Shown in pieces: positions 34,192 to 43,618 of a stretch of 64,000 nt of DNA (positions are counted from its first letter, which is position 1; every line of letters starts with the position of its first letter). The stretch spans positions 236,076 through 300,075 of the forward strand of contig CP091242.1 in NCBI GenBank assembly GCA_027627705.1. The letters are read 5' to 3'. A program made the translations under genes and the position numbers. This DNA comes from Hyphomonadaceae bacterium BL14. Lineage in GTDB: Bacteria; Pseudomonadota; Alphaproteobacteria; Caulobacterales; Maricaulaceae. The notes beneath the pieces were generated by a model. It ran no database searches, was not told the origin of the DNA, and saw nothing but the letters and a program-made list of their open reading frames with translations.

Positions 34192-35544
34192 ATGACACAC
34201 CGAGCGCGCGCCGCCGTAATTCTCGCCGCCGGACAGGGCACCCGCATGAAGTCGGCTCTGGCCAAACCGCTGCATGCGGTCGCCGGACGCGCCATGCTGG
34301 ACTGGAGCCTGGATCTGGCGCGCGCTGCCCGGACGGAGCGAATCGTCACCGTCTGGGGCGCGCACAGCCCGGCGGTACGCGAGCGGGCCGGCGGTGCAGG
34401 GGCGCTGACCGTGCTGCAGGACCCGCCTCTGGGCACCGGCCATGCCGTGCGCCAGGCGCAGGCCGTGCTGAACGGATTTGAGGGCGATGTGATCGTGCTC
34501 TACGCCGACACGCCGCTGATTCGGCCTGAAACCGTGGAAGCGGTGTTCGGGGCGCTGGATGAGGCCGCTGTCGCAGTGCTGGGCTTCGAGCCGGATGCGC
34601 CGGGCGGATATGGCCGGCTGATCGAGTCTGCCCCCGGCGTTCTGGAAGCCATCGTGGAAGCCAAGGACGCCAGCGCGGCGCAGCGCGCGGTGCGGCTGTG
34701 CAATTCCGGTGTGATCGCCTGCCGGGCCGAGCATCTCTGGGGCTGGCTGGCGGCGCTGAAGAATGACAACGCCAAGGGCGAATATTATCTCACCGACATT
34801 GTCGCGATGGCGCGCGCCGACGGGCTGGAGGCGCGCGTTGTACGGGCCGATGCGGGCGAGGTGCTGGGCGTGAACGACCGGGCCGATCTGGCCGCCGCCG
34901 AAGCGGCCTTCCAGACACGCCGGCGCACTGAAGCCATGATGGCCGGTGTGACACTGATTGCGCCCGGCACCGTCTTTTTCAGCCACGACACCCGGATTGA
35001 AGCCGATGTGGTGATCGAGCCTCATGTGGTGTTCGGCCCTGGCGTGAGCGTGGCGGGCGGCGCGGTGATCCGGGCCTTCAGCCATCTTGAAGGCGCTGAT
35101 GTGGGCCCGGGCTGCGAGGTTGGTCCCTATGCCCGCCTGCGCCCCGGCGCGGTGCTGGAGGCGGCGGCGAAAGTGGGCAATTTCGTCGAAGTGAAAAAAT
35201 CCCGCCTGGGGGAGGGCGCAAAAGCCAATCACCTCGCCTATATCGGAGATAGCGATGTGGGCGCGAAGGCCAATATCGGTGCCGGTACGATCACCTGCAA
35301 TTATGACGGCTTCTTCAAGCACCGCACGGTGATCGGGGAGGGCGCCTTCATCGGCTCGAACTCGTCACTGGTGGCACCGGTGGAGATCGGGGCCGGGGCG
35401 ATGACCGGGTCAGGATCGGTGATCACCGCCGATGTGCCCGCCGACGCGCTGGGCCTCGCCCGCCCGCGTCAGGAGACCAAGCCCGGATGGGCTGCCAGAT
35501 TCCGCGCCGCCATGAGCGCGAAAAAGACCAAAGCCAAGGAATGA
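34192..35544 (+). CDS. glmU: Bifunctional GlmU (GlcNAc-1-P uridyltransferase/acetyltransferase)
   Basis: A 450-residue enzyme that acetylates glucosamine-1-P and makes UDP-GlcNAc for the cell wall and lipid A. N-terminal nucleotidyltransferase: VILAAGQGTRMKSALAKPLH, PLGTGHAVRQA, YADTPLI and NSGVIAC. C-terminal left-handed helix: VGPYARLRPGAVLEAAAKVGNFVEVKKS, HLAYIGDSDVGAKANIGAGTITCNYDG. The start is ATG 34192 after CAGGAG; GTG 34189 is possible. Its stop overlaps the next gene (ATGA), so it is in an operon with the dehydrogenase and rpiA. Confidence 0.95.
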   Translation: MTHRARAAVILAAGQGTRMKSALAKPLHAVAGRAMLDWSLDLARAARTERIVTVWGAHSPAVRERAGGAGALTVLQDPPLGTGHAVRQAQAVLNGFEGDVIVLYADTPLIRPETVEAVFGALDEAAVAVLGFEPDAPGGYGRLIESAPGVLEAIVEAKDASAAQRAVRLCNSGVIACRAEHLWGWLAALKNDNAKGEYYLTDIVAMARADGLEARVVRADAGEVLGVNDRADLAAAEAAFQTRRRTEAMMAGVTLIAPGTVFFSHDTRIEADVVIEPHVVFGPGVSVAGGAVIRAFSHLEGADVGPGCEVGPYARLRPGAVLEAAAKVGNFVEVKKSRLGEGAKANHLAYIGDSDVGAKANIGAGTITCNYDGFFKHRTVIGEGAFIGSNSSLVAPVEIGAGAMTGSGSVITADVPADALGLARPRQETKPGWAARFRAAMSAKKTKAKE

Positions 35545-37022
35545 GCATGACCGATCTGAAAAGCCGCCTCACGGACCCGACCCTTCTGAAAAGCGCCTCC
35601 TTCATTGATGGCGGCTGGGTGGACAGCTCTGACACGTTCGAGGTGCGCAACCCGGCTGACCGCTCGCTGGTGGCCAAGGTGGCCGATATCGGCGCAGGCG
35701 GCGCGCACCGGGCGATCGACGCGGCGGCGCGCGCCTTCCAGACCTGGAAGACGACTTCGGTCTTCGAGCGCGCGAGGATTGTGCGGCGCTGGCATGAGCT
35801 GATCATCGAGCACGCTTCGGATCTGGGTGCCATCATCACCGCGGAAATGGGCAAGCCATACAAGGAAGCGCGCGGCGAGGTGGTCTACGGGGCCGGCTTC
35901 GTCAACTGGTCGGCGGAAGAAGCCATGCGGATGCATGGCGAGACCCTGCCGACCCAGCCGCCGGGCTCGCGCGGCTGGACGTTGCGTCAGCCGGTGGGGG
36001 TGGTGGCCTGCATCACGCCCTGGAATTTCCCGTCCGCCATGATCACGCGCAAATGCGGGCCCGCCCTGGCGGCAGGCTGCACCGTGGTGGTCAAGCCCGC
36101 GCCTGAAACGCCGTTGTCGGCGCTGGCGCTGGCGGAGCTGGCCAAGCGGGCCGGCTTCCCGGCCGGCGTGTTCAATGTGATCAATGGCAAGGCCGAAGTG
36201 CTGGGCCCGGTGATGACCGGCGCACCGGCCGTGCGCATGATCGGCTTCACCGGTTCGACCGAAGTGGGCAAGCTGCTGATGCGTCAGGCTGCCGACGGGA
36301 TCAAACGCGTCTCGCTGGAGCTGGGCGGCAATGCGCCCTTCATGGTGATGGATGACGCGGATGTGGAGCTGGCCGCTGACGGGATCATGGCCAGCAAGTT
36401 CCGTGCTGCGGGCCAGACCTGCGTGTCGGCCAACCGGATCATCGTGCAGGAGGGCGTCGCCGAGGCCCTGATCAAGGCGCTCAAGCGCCGGGTCGAGAAG
36501 CTGAAGGTTGGTTCCGGGTTTGACGAGCGGACCAATGTGGGCCCGCTGATCCATGAGGACGCCGTCGAGCATGTCTCTGCCCTGGTCGAGGATGCCCGGG
36601 CCCGCGGCGCGAAGGTGCTGGTGGGCGGCCAGTCCCTGTCGGCCAAGATGGGCGGGGCCTTCTACGCGCCGACCCTGATCGAGGCGGGCGATGACCAGGC
36701 ACTGGACATGGCCACGAGCGAGATTTTCGGTCCCGTGGCCACGGTCTACCGCGTCGCAGACGAGGCCGGCATGATCCGCATGGCCAATGACACCCGCTAT
36801 GGGCTGGCAGCCTATCTCTACACCAATGATGTGGGCCGGGTGCACCGCATGAGCGAGGCGCTGGAGTTCGGCATGGTAGGCGTCAACGCGCCCCTGGTGG
36901 GCTCGCCCTCCACACCGTTCGGCGGGGTGAAGGAATCGGGCATTGGCCGTGAAGGCGGCAAATGGGGCGTCGAGGAGTTCACCGAGCTGAAATTCGTGCT
37001 CCTGGGCGGTGTGGACCGATGA
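35541..37022 (+). CDS. NAD(P)-dependent aldehyde dehydrogenase (succinate-semialdehyde type)
   Basis: A 493-residue aldehyde dehydrogenase. Visible marks are the cofactor region ITPWNFPSAMITRKCGPALAAGCTVVVKPAPETP, GFTGSTEVGK, the catalytic Glu in LELGGNAPF, the catalytic Cys in AAGQTCVSANRI and EIFGPVATVYR. The AGQTCVSANR block fits the GabD succinate-semialdehyde dehydrogenase branch. It starts inside the glmU stop and its end overlaps rpiA by 4 bases. The substrate is inferred. Confidence 0.88.
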   Translation: MSMTDLKSRLTDPTLLKSASFIDGGWVDSSDTFEVRNPADRSLVAKVADIGAGGAHRAIDAAARAFQTWKTTSVFERARIVRRWHELIIEHASDLGAIITAEMGKPYKEARGEVVYGAGFVNWSAEEAMRMHGETLPTQPPGSRGWTLRQPVGVVACITPWNFPSAMITRKCGPALAAGCTVVVKPAPETPLSALALAELAKRAGFPAGVFNVINGKAEVLGPVMTGAPAVRMIGFTGSTEVGKLLMRQAADGIKRVSLELGGNAPFMVMDDADVELAADGIMASKFRAAGQTCVSANRIIVQEGVAEALIKALKRRVEKLKVGSGFDERTNVGPLIHEDAVEHVSALVEDARARGAKVLVGGQSLSAKMGGAFYAPTLIEAGDDQALDMATSEIFGPVATVYRVADEAGMIRMANDTRYGLAAYLYTNDVGRVHRMSEALEFGMVGVNAPLVGSPSTPFGGVKESGIGREGGKWGVEEFTELKFVLLGGVDR

Positions 37023-37726
37023 GCGCGTCGGCGATGAAGGCCCAGGCGGCGCAGGCCGCGCTGGACTATGTGGAAAGCGGCATGACGCTGGGCCTGGGCT
37101 CGGGCTCCACAGCCGAGATTTTCATCGCCCGGCTGGGCGAGGTCATCAAGGCCGGTGCCCTGACCGGCATCCGCGCCGTGCCCACCTCGGAGGCCACGGC
37201 GCGCGCGGCGCAGGCCGCCGGCGTGCCACTGATCCCGGTGGATCAGGCGGTGCGCATCGACCTGACCGTGGACGGCGCGGACGAGGTGGATGGCCGTTTC
37301 CGCCTGATCAAGGGCGGGGGCGGGTGCCTGTTGCGCGAGAAGATCATCGCCCACGCCTCTGACCGGATGATCGTGGTGATCGACGAGACCAAGCTGGTCG
37401 AAACCCTGGGCGCGTTCGCGCTGCCGGTGGAAGTGGATCCGTTCGGCTTCACCATCACCGCCAAGAAAGTCTTCGACGCCCTGCGCGCGTCGGGCGCGCC
37501 GCGCTGCGATGTCGCCCTGCGCCGCCGCGGCGACGGGCTGGAGCCCTTCGTGACCGATGGCGGGCACTATATTCTTGACTGCGCTTGCGGCGAACTGCCT
37601 GACCCGGAAGGGGCTGCACGCCGCCTGGTCGCCATCCCCGGCGTGGTGGAGCACGGCCTGTTCATTGGCCTGGCCCGCACCGTGATCGTGGGCGAGGAAG
37701 ACGGCGCGCAGGTGCTGGAGATTTAG
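37019..37726 (+). CDS. rpiA: Ribose-5-phosphate isomerase A
   Basis: A 235-residue enzyme interconverting ribose-5-P and ribulose-5-P. Family marks are MTLGLGSGSTAEIFI, DGADEVDGRFRLIKGGGGCLLREKI (catalytic Asp/Glu/Lys region) and VTDGGHYILDCACGEL. Its start overlaps the aldehyde dehydrogenase stop. Last gene of the glmU operon, followed by palindromic repeats. Confidence 0.95.
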   Translation: MSASAMKAQAAQAALDYVESGMTLGLGSGSTAEIFIARLGEVIKAGALTGIRAVPTSEATARAAQAAGVPLIPVDQAVRIDLTVDGADEVDGRFRLIKGGGGCLLREKIIAHASDRMIVVIDETKLVETLGAFALPVEVDPFGFTITAKKVFDALRASGAPRCDVALRRRGDGLEPFVTDGGHYILDCACGELPDPEGAARRLVAIPGVVEHGLFIGLARTVIVGEEDGAQVLEI

Positions 37727-38286
37727 GGGGTCTTTCTTTTCCCTCCCCTTGATGGGGAGGGTGGGCCGGTGCGCAGCGCCGGGCCCGGTGGGGGGATGGT
37801 GCCGCCTGGTGCATAGTTTTGATCGCCGCCTTCGGCGGCGCCCCCCACCCCAACCCTCGCCCGGCGGGGGAGGGAGTAAGCTTCTGAAGCTGCTTCTACT
37901 TTCCCTCCCCTTGAGGGGAGGGTCAGGGTGGGGTGATGGCACGGCCCGCTGCAGGACTTAGCGTTGCCGCCTTGCGGCGGTGCCCGCACCCGGCTTCGCT
38001 TTGCGCTGCTCCCTCTCCTCAAGGGGGGAGCGTTTTGCGATCCGCGATGCATCCCGGAACATTTGAACCGGCTTGGCAGCGGACCCTCTCGGTGGATGGA
38101 TCCCGGCGCTCCCTGCGGTCGGCCGGGAAAACAAGGTTGTGACCCGGCTACATGCGGGCGGGGAGGGTGCTCGCCACAATCCCTGCGTCTTCGGCCTATG
38201 GCGCCGGGCGGGTTTCCAGACGGGCTGTGGCGCGCTAATCCTTTGGCAACCATGCGCGGACATGCGCGGACCGGAGGGGGAGCTTG
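37727..38286. repeat. Intergenic palindromic repeats after rpiA
   Basis: Over 500 bases without a credible gene. CCCTCCCCTTGATGGGGAGG (37741-37760) and a close relative (37903-37921, CCCTCCCCTTGAGGGGAGG) are hairpin-forming copies of one REP-like unit, with more C/G-run palindromes between them. A different unit, with TCCCGG at 38101 and CCGGGAAAACA near 38123, has a relative at 57226-57260. Open frames here are by-products of high GC. Confidence 0.7.
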
Positions 38287-39933
38287 ATGAGCGAACATGC
38301 GCGCAGCGATGGCGGCGGCGAGCGTCAGACCGGGATTCTCGGACTGATCGAGCGGGCCGGTAACCGGCTCCCGGACCCGGCTTTCATCTTCTTCTATCTG
38401 ATTATCTTCATGGCGGTGATGTCGACCATCGCCTATTTCCTGGGCTGGTCGGTGGACCACCCCACCTTGCGCGATGCGGACGGCGCGCCGCAGGCGGTCA
38501 ACGCCATCAGCGCCCTGCACCCGGACTCGCTGCGCCATCTTCTGGTGGACATGCCGCGCATTTTCACCAGCTTCCACCCGCTGGGCTATGTGCTGGTGGT
38601 GATGCTGGGCGCGGGCGTGGCCGAGCGCGCGGGCCTGTTTGGCACGGCCATGCGCGCAGCCGTGCGCGACGTGCCGCGCCTTCTGCTCACCCCGGCGGTG
38701 GCGCTGGCGGCGATGATGGGCAATCTGGCCGCCGACGCGGCCTATGTGGTGCTGATCCCGCTGGCCGCCGTGATCTACGCCGCTGCCGGCCGTCACCCCA
38801 TCGCGGGCATTACCGCGGCGTTCGCGGGCGTGTCGGGCGGCTTCTCGGCCAACCTTCTGCCCGGCCAGCTGGACGCGCTGCTGTTCGGCATCACCGAAGC
38901 CACGGTGCTGGCGCTCGATCCCACCTGGACGATGAATATCGCGGGCAACTGGTATTTCATCGCGGCGATGACGGTCATCTTTCTGCCGGTGATCTGGTTT
39001 GTCACCGACCGCATTGTGGAGCCCCGGCTGGGCAAGTGGGCCGGCGGCACGGTGGCGGGCGGGGCGCCGAAGACCGGCGATGAAGACCCCGAAGGCGAAA
39101 CCACGCCGGCGCAAAAAAAGGGCCTGGCCCATGCCGGCCTCGCCGTGCTGGCGGTCTGTTTTGTCTGGCTGTTCATGACGGTGGACTTGGTCAGCCTGAT
39201 CACGCTGGGATCGTTCTCGCTCTATGGCGGCAATGTGCCGCTTTATCTGGGCGATCCCGAACTTGAGGTCGCGGAAAATCTGGTGCCCTTCTTCTCGTCC
39301 CTGGTGGCGGGTTTCATGATCCTGTTCATCTTTGCCGGCATCGCCTATGGCCGCGCGGCGGGCACGATCAAGGACCATCGCGACATCGTGGACATGATGG
39401 CCGGCGCCATGAAGGACATGGGCTATTATCTCGTACTGGCCTTCTTCGCCGCCTATTTCGTGGAAATGTTCAGCCAGTCCCAGCTGGGCCTGATCTCGGC
39501 GGTGAACGGCGCCAACGCCATCGAAAGCTCGGGCCTGCCCTTGCCGATCGTGCTGGGCCTGATCGTGGTGTTCGCCGGCGTGCTCAACCTGTTCGTGGGC
39601 TCGGCCAGCGCCAAATGGGCGCTGATGGCGCCGGTGCTGGTGCCGATGCTGATGCTGCTCAATGTCAGTCCGGAAATGGCCACGGCGGCCTACCGCGTGG
39701 GCGACAGCGCCACCAATATCATCACGCCGCTGATGGTGTATTTCCCGCTGGTGCTGGTGTTTGCGCGCCGCTGGGTGCCCGAGTTCGGCATCGGATCGCT
39801 GACCTCGGCGATGATCCCGTATTCGATCTGGCTTCTGATCGCGGGCATCGTGATGACGGTCGGGTGGGTGTATCTCGGCCTGCCGCTGGGTCCGGGCGCG
39901 GATGTCGCCTATACCCTGCCGGTTGCCGGCTAG
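38287..39933 (+). CDS. AbgT-family transporter, paralog 1
   Basis: A 548-residue membrane protein of the AbgT family (p-aminobenzoyl-glutamate importers and sulfonamide exporters). It has about twelve hydrophobic segments and the family stretches NRLPDPAFIFFYLIIFMAVM, VVMLGAGVAERAGL, GVSGGFSANLLPGQLDALLFGITE and YRVGDSATNIITPLMVYFPL. The ATG at 38287 follows GAGGGGGAG. A paralog and a P1 peptidase follow directly. Proton-driven peptide or folate-fragment transport is plausible; the true substrate is unknown. Confidence 0.9.
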   Translation: MSEHARSDGGGERQTGILGLIERAGNRLPDPAFIFFYLIIFMAVMSTIAYFLGWSVDHPTLRDADGAPQAVNAISALHPDSLRHLLVDMPRIFTSFHPLGYVLVVMLGAGVAERAGLFGTAMRAAVRDVPRLLLTPAVALAAMMGNLAADAAYVVLIPLAAVIYAAAGRHPIAGITAAFAGVSGGFSANLLPGQLDALLFGITEATVLALDPTWTMNIAGNWYFIAAMTVIFLPVIWFVTDRIVEPRLGKWAGGTVAGGAPKTGDEDPEGETTPAQKKGLAHAGLAVLAVCFVWLFMTVDLVSLITLGSFSLYGGNVPLYLGDPELEVAENLVPFFSSLVAGFMILFIFAGIAYGRAAGTIKDHRDIVDMMAGAMKDMGYYLVLAFFAAYFVEMFSQSQLGLISAVNGANAIESSGLPLPIVLGLIVVFAGVLNLFVGSASAKWALMAPVLVPMLMLLNVSPEMATAAYRVGDSATNIITPLMVYFPLVLVFARRWVPEFGIGSLTSAMIPYSIWLLIAGIVMTVGWVYLGLPLGPGADVAYTLPVAG

Positions 39934-39945
39934 GAGGGCGTTGTC

Positions 39946-41520
39946 ATGGCCAAGTCAGACACCAGCGAACGCCGCGGCGGGTTCCTGGACGCGGTGGAGC
40001 GCTTCGGCGACCGCCTGCCCGATCCGGTCTTCATCTTCGTCTGGCTGATCGGCATCCTGATGGTGATGTCGGCGGTGGCGGCGTTCGCGCAGTTCACCGC
40101 GGTCAATCCGATCACCGGCGAAACGCTGATGGCCCAGTCGCTGTTCTCGCGCGACAATATCCAGCGCCTGCTCACCTCCATGCCCGACACGCTCACCGGC
40201 TTCACCCCGCTGGGGCTGACGCTGGTGATCATGTTGGGCGCGGGCGTGGCCGAGCGCTCGGGCCTGTTCTCCGCCGCGCTGCGCGCGGGCCTGCGCAATG
40301 CGCCCAAGGCGGCGATGACGCCCATCGTCATGCTGCTGGCGCTGGTGGCCACGCATTCGTCGGATGCCGCCTATGTGGTGCTGATCCCGCTGTCGGGCGT
40401 GATCTATGCGTCCGTGGGCCGCCACCCCATTGCCGGGATCGCGGCGGCGTTTGCGGGCGTGTCGGGCGGGTTTTCGGCCAATTTCATGCCCGGCCCCATC
40501 GACGCGCTGATCCTGGGCGTGACCGAGCCGGCGGTGCACATCATCGATCCCAGCTGGACGGTGAATGTGGCGGGCAACTGGTTCTTCATCCTGGGCATGG
40601 CGATCGTGTTCTTCCCCATCGGCTGGTTCATCACCGACAAGATCATCGAGCCGCGCCTGGGCACCTATACCCCTACCGGCGACACGCCGCTGTCGAGCCA
40701 GAAGGGCGACAGCCAGTTGACGCCGCAAGAGCGCAAGGGGCTGTGGCTGGCGCTGATCGGCTTCCTCGGCGTGACGGGCCTGTGGCTGCTCCTCACCTTC
40801 GGGCCGGGCCAGTATCTGCAGATCCAGGACGCGCCCTGGTCTGAGCGGCTGAACCCGATGCTGGACAGCCTGATCGCGTATTTCTTCCTGTTATTCCTCA
40901 TCTGCGGGGTGTGCTTCGGCATTCCCACCGGCACGGTGAAAAGCCATCGCGACGTGGTGCGCATGTCCACCGAGGCGATGAAGGACATGGCCGGCTATAT
41001 CGTGCTGGCGTTTACCGCCGCGCACTTCGTGGTGATGCTCAACTGGACCGGGCTGGGCGCGATCACGGCCATTCATGGCGCCGAGGCCGTGCAGTCGGCC
41101 GGCCTGCCCGCGCCGCTTCTGCTGGCGGTGATGGTGCTGCTGGCCGCCACACTCAATCTGGTGGTCGGATCGGCCAGCGCCAAATGGGCGTTCATGGCAC
41201 CCTTCCTGGTGCCGATGCTGATGATCCTGGGCATCAGCCCGGAAATGACCACGGCGGCCTATCGTGTGGGCGACAGCGTGACCAATATCATCACGCCGCT
41301 GATGGTGTATTTCCCGATGGTGCTGGCCTTCTGCCGGCGCTGGAACCCCGAGTTCGGCATGGGCGGGCTCCTGTCGAACATGCTGCCCTATTCGCTCGCC
41401 TTCCTGATTGGCGGACTGGCGCTGACCATTTTCTGGGTCTGGGTTGGCCTTCCAGTGGGGCCGGGCGCGCCCATCGGCTATGTCATGCCCGAGGGCGTCA
41501 CGCCCGCGATTGGCGGCTAG
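39946..41520 (+). CDS. AbgT-family transporter, paralog 2
   Basis: A 524-residue paralog of the upstream gene, close in sequence: DRLPDPVFIFVWLIGILMVM, VIMLGAGVAERSGLF, GVSGGFSANFMPGPIDALILGVTE and YRVGDSVTNIITPLMVYFPM. GGAGGG lies before ATG 39946, 12 bases after the first paralog stops. The two look like a tandem duplication that has diverged. The stop is immediately followed by the start of the peptidase gene. Confidence 0.9.
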   Translation: MAKSDTSERRGGFLDAVERFGDRLPDPVFIFVWLIGILMVMSAVAAFAQFTAVNPITGETLMAQSLFSRDNIQRLLTSMPDTLTGFTPLGLTLVIMLGAGVAERSGLFSAALRAGLRNAPKAAMTPIVMLLALVATHSSDAAYVVLIPLSGVIYASVGRHPIAGIAAAFAGVSGGFSANFMPGPIDALILGVTEPAVHIIDPSWTVNVAGNWFFILGMAIVFFPIGWFITDKIIEPRLGTYTPTGDTPLSSQKGDSQLTPQERKGLWLALIGFLGVTGLWLLLTFGPGQYLQIQDAPWSERLNPMLDSLIAYFFLLFLICGVCFGIPTGTVKSHRDVVRMSTEAMKDMAGYIVLAFTAAHFVVMLNWTGLGAITAIHGAEAVQSAGLPAPLLLAVMVLLAATLNLVVGSASAKWAFMAPFLVPMLMILGISPEMTTAAYRVGDSVTNIITPLMVYFPMVLAFCRRWNPEFGMGGLLSNMLPYSLAFLIGGLALTIFWVWVGLPVGPGAPIGYVMPEGVTPAIGG

Positions 41521-42513
41521 ATGGCCGGGCGCGGCCCGCGCAATGATCTCACGGACGTGGCCGGGCTGCGCGTCGGCCAGGCCGAAGCCACAGGCGTGCG
41601 CACCGGCGTGACGCTGGTGCTGTGCGATGCACCCGCCACCGCCTCGGTCGATGTGCGCGGCGGCGGGCCGGGCACGCGCGAAACCGATCTGCTGGGTCCC
41701 GGCGCGCTGGTGGAGCAGGTGGACGCCATCGCCCTGTCGGGCGGCTCGGTCTATGGCCTGGCGGCTGCGGACGGCGTGTGCGCGGGGCTGGGCGCGCGCG
41801 GGCGCGGCTATGGCCTGATGGACCTGCCCGGCGTGCCCAGAAGCCCCATCGTGCCCGGCGCCATCCTCTATGATCTGGCCAATGGCGGCGACAAGGCGTG
41901 GGGCGCGGACCCGCCCTATCGCGCGCTGGGTCTGCAGGCGCTGGACGATGCGGGTGGCGGCGCGCCGGTGCGGCTGGGCCGGGCCGGGGCGGGCTATGGC
42001 GCGCGCGCCGGGTCGCTGGCGGGCGGCACGGGCAGCGCCAGCTATGTGACGGACGATTTGATCACCGTGGCGGCGCTGGCCTGCGTGAACAGTTTCGGCG
42101 CGGTGCAGATGCCCGGCAGCGACGCCTATTGGGCCTGGCCGTTCGAGATCGATGGCGAGTTTGGCGGCGCAAGGCCTGATCCTGCCCGCGCCATTACCGC
42201 TGAAGACTGGGGCGTGGCCAAGATGGATCCCAGGCTCCTGGCCAACACCACGCTGTGCGTGGTGGCCACCGATGCGGCCCTGACCAAGGACCAGGCCCGG
42301 CGCCTGGCCGTGATGGCGCAGGACGGGCTGGCGCGCGCCATCCGCCCGGCCCACGCGCCGTTCGACGGCGACGTGGTGTTCGCCCTGTCGACGGCGGCGC
42401 GCCCCCTGCCGGACCCGGCGCCGGTGTCACTTACCCGGCTGGGCTCCATCGCCGCGGATTGCCTCGCCCGCGCCATCGCGCGCGGCGTGCATGCGGCGCA
42501 GGGAGAGGGCTGA
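41521..42513 (+). CDS. P1-family (DmpA-like) aminopeptidase
   Basis: A 330-residue N-terminal-nucleophile hydrolase of family P1 (S58). These precursors self-cleave before a Ser/Thr nucleophile. Visible marks are DVAGLRVGQAEATGVRTGVTLVLCD, ALSGGSVYGLAAADGV and LLANTTLCVVATDAALTKDQARRLA, where cleavage before a Thr of NTT is expected. Members release D-amino-acyl or beta-peptide N-termini. Zero spacing after the second AbgT gene suggests uptake of an amide followed by cleavage. Confidence 0.88.
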   Translation: MAGRGPRNDLTDVAGLRVGQAEATGVRTGVTLVLCDAPATASVDVRGGGPGTRETDLLGPGALVEQVDAIALSGGSVYGLAAADGVCAGLGARGRGYGLMDLPGVPRSPIVPGAILYDLANGGDKAWGADPPYRALGLQALDDAGGGAPVRLGRAGAGYGARAGSLAGGTGSASYVTDDLITVAALACVNSFGAVQMPGSDAYWAWPFEIDGEFGGARPDPARAITAEDWGVAKMDPRLLANTTLCVVATDAALTKDQARRLAVMAQDGLARAIRPAHAPFDGDVVFALSTAARPLPDPAPVSLTRLGSIAADCLARAIARGVHAAQGEG

Positions 42514-42544
42514 CAACACGGCTGCATCACGCCGCCGCGCGCGC

Positions 42545-42573
42545 TTGCCAAGCGCGACGGCCCCCGCTAGTTT
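42545..42573 (+). promoter_or_regulatory. Candidate promoter of tRNA-Arg
   Basis: -35 TTGCCA (42545-42550) and -10 TAGTTT (42568-42573) are 17 bases apart, about 37 bases upstream of the tRNA 5' end. Moderate match. Confidence 0.45.
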
Positions 42574-42610
42574 CCGCCCTCTCGTGATCGGGGCCACCCC
42601 GATCCGACAG

Positions 42611-42687
42611 GCGCCCGTAGCTCAGCTGGATAGAGCACCAGACTACGAATCTGGGGGTCAGAGGTTCGAATCCTTTCGGGCGCGCCA
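42611..42687 (+). tRNA. tRNA-Arg(ACG)
   Basis: GCGCCCGTAGCTCAGCTGGA, then the anticodon arm CCAGA-CTACGAA-TCTGG (anticodon ACG), a T arm with GTTCGAATCC, and CGGGCGC-G-CCA with encoded CCA. A complete cloverleaf. Accessory genes begin just downstream, a common pattern for islands at tRNA genes. Confidence 0.96.
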
Positions 42688-42811
42688 TCTTCTCATTGAA
42701 ATAATTGAATATTCTGCGGCCGCGCCGGGGCGGCTACCCGCGTGACCTGCTCGGCGGGCTTTCATCTGTCCGCCAGGTCTCCGGGCAGAACCTCGACTTC
42801 CTCGACCTTTT

Positions 42812-43213
42812 TTACCCGGACCCCAAGACCCCAAGGCCAATCTCCTTTAGCAATTCGCAAAAGCCCTCACCGTCCACCAGGTCAATGGCTGGTGCGCCGT
42901 CGCGTGTCGCCTCCCGGCTGGCCTCGGTGCCGAAGCGGGCGGTTGTTATGATCAGGCCCTTGTCAGCGCGTCCGACCATCGCGCCGCGAAAATCACGCAC
43001 CACACTGGCGCCGACAGACCCTTTCCAGCGTTTTGCCTGAAAGATGACCTGGAAGGACAAAAGATTGACGCGCAGCACGCCCTGGCCGTCGATGCCGCCA
43101 TCGCCGCCGCGCCCCGCCACCTCGACCTTGGTGAAGCCTTTCTCCCGGAGGATGCGCTGGCACAGCCGCTCAAACGCATCAACGCCTCTCCCACTTTTTC
43201 GCCAGTTCCTCAA
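42812..43213 (-). CDS. Mrr-like restriction endonuclease domain protein
   Basis: About 130 residues of an Mrr-type PD-(D/E)xK nuclease: DAFERLCQRILREKGFTKVE, then GRGGDGGIDGQGVLRV (catalytic Asp) and FQVIFQAKRWKGSVG (the Q-x-K motif), ending DLVDGEGFCELLKEIGLG. Mrr nucleases cut modified or foreign DNA. The start is uncertain: no ATG fits, TTG 43213 is one option, and the frame is open to 43540. The domain begins exactly where the upstream DUF2971 gene stops, in another frame. The two may therefore be a broken fusion or a coupled pair. Confidence 0.7.
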   Translation of the reverse strand: MRNWRKSGRGVDAFERLCQRILREKGFTKVEVAGRGGDGGIDGQGVLRVNLLSFQVIFQAKRWKGSVGASVVRDFRGAMVGRADKGLIITTARFGTEASREATRDGAPAIDLVDGEGFCELLKEIGLGVLGSG

Positions 43214-43618
43214 GTCCCTGATAGTAACTCTCAAGCATCCCGTAACTGTCCAGGATGCGGAGTGGGTTGCCGCGAGCCGCCTCATGAGCTTCATCCAGCG
43301 TGATGCTGCACCACGGACAATTGCTCGTGTCCGATGAAACCGGTTCTGAACAGCGTCGGCAAATCTTCTCTGTCGGGCTAATTTCCGCGCCATCGAACAC
43401 GGCGCGCGCGCCAGTCTCTGTTTCCATGAATGGCTGTGCCATTGATTTCCCAATGACGGCACGAAACCAGCGCATGCCGCCTTGGGCTGCGATGTCCTTC
43501 GTACGCGAGAGGGTCTCTTGTGTGGCGTTCTTACCGACAATGAGAGCGGTGCAGCAGGCTATCGGCACTTGCAGAATCTTATGACCGGCGACCGTCTCAC
43601 AGTATTTTTCCTGATCTA

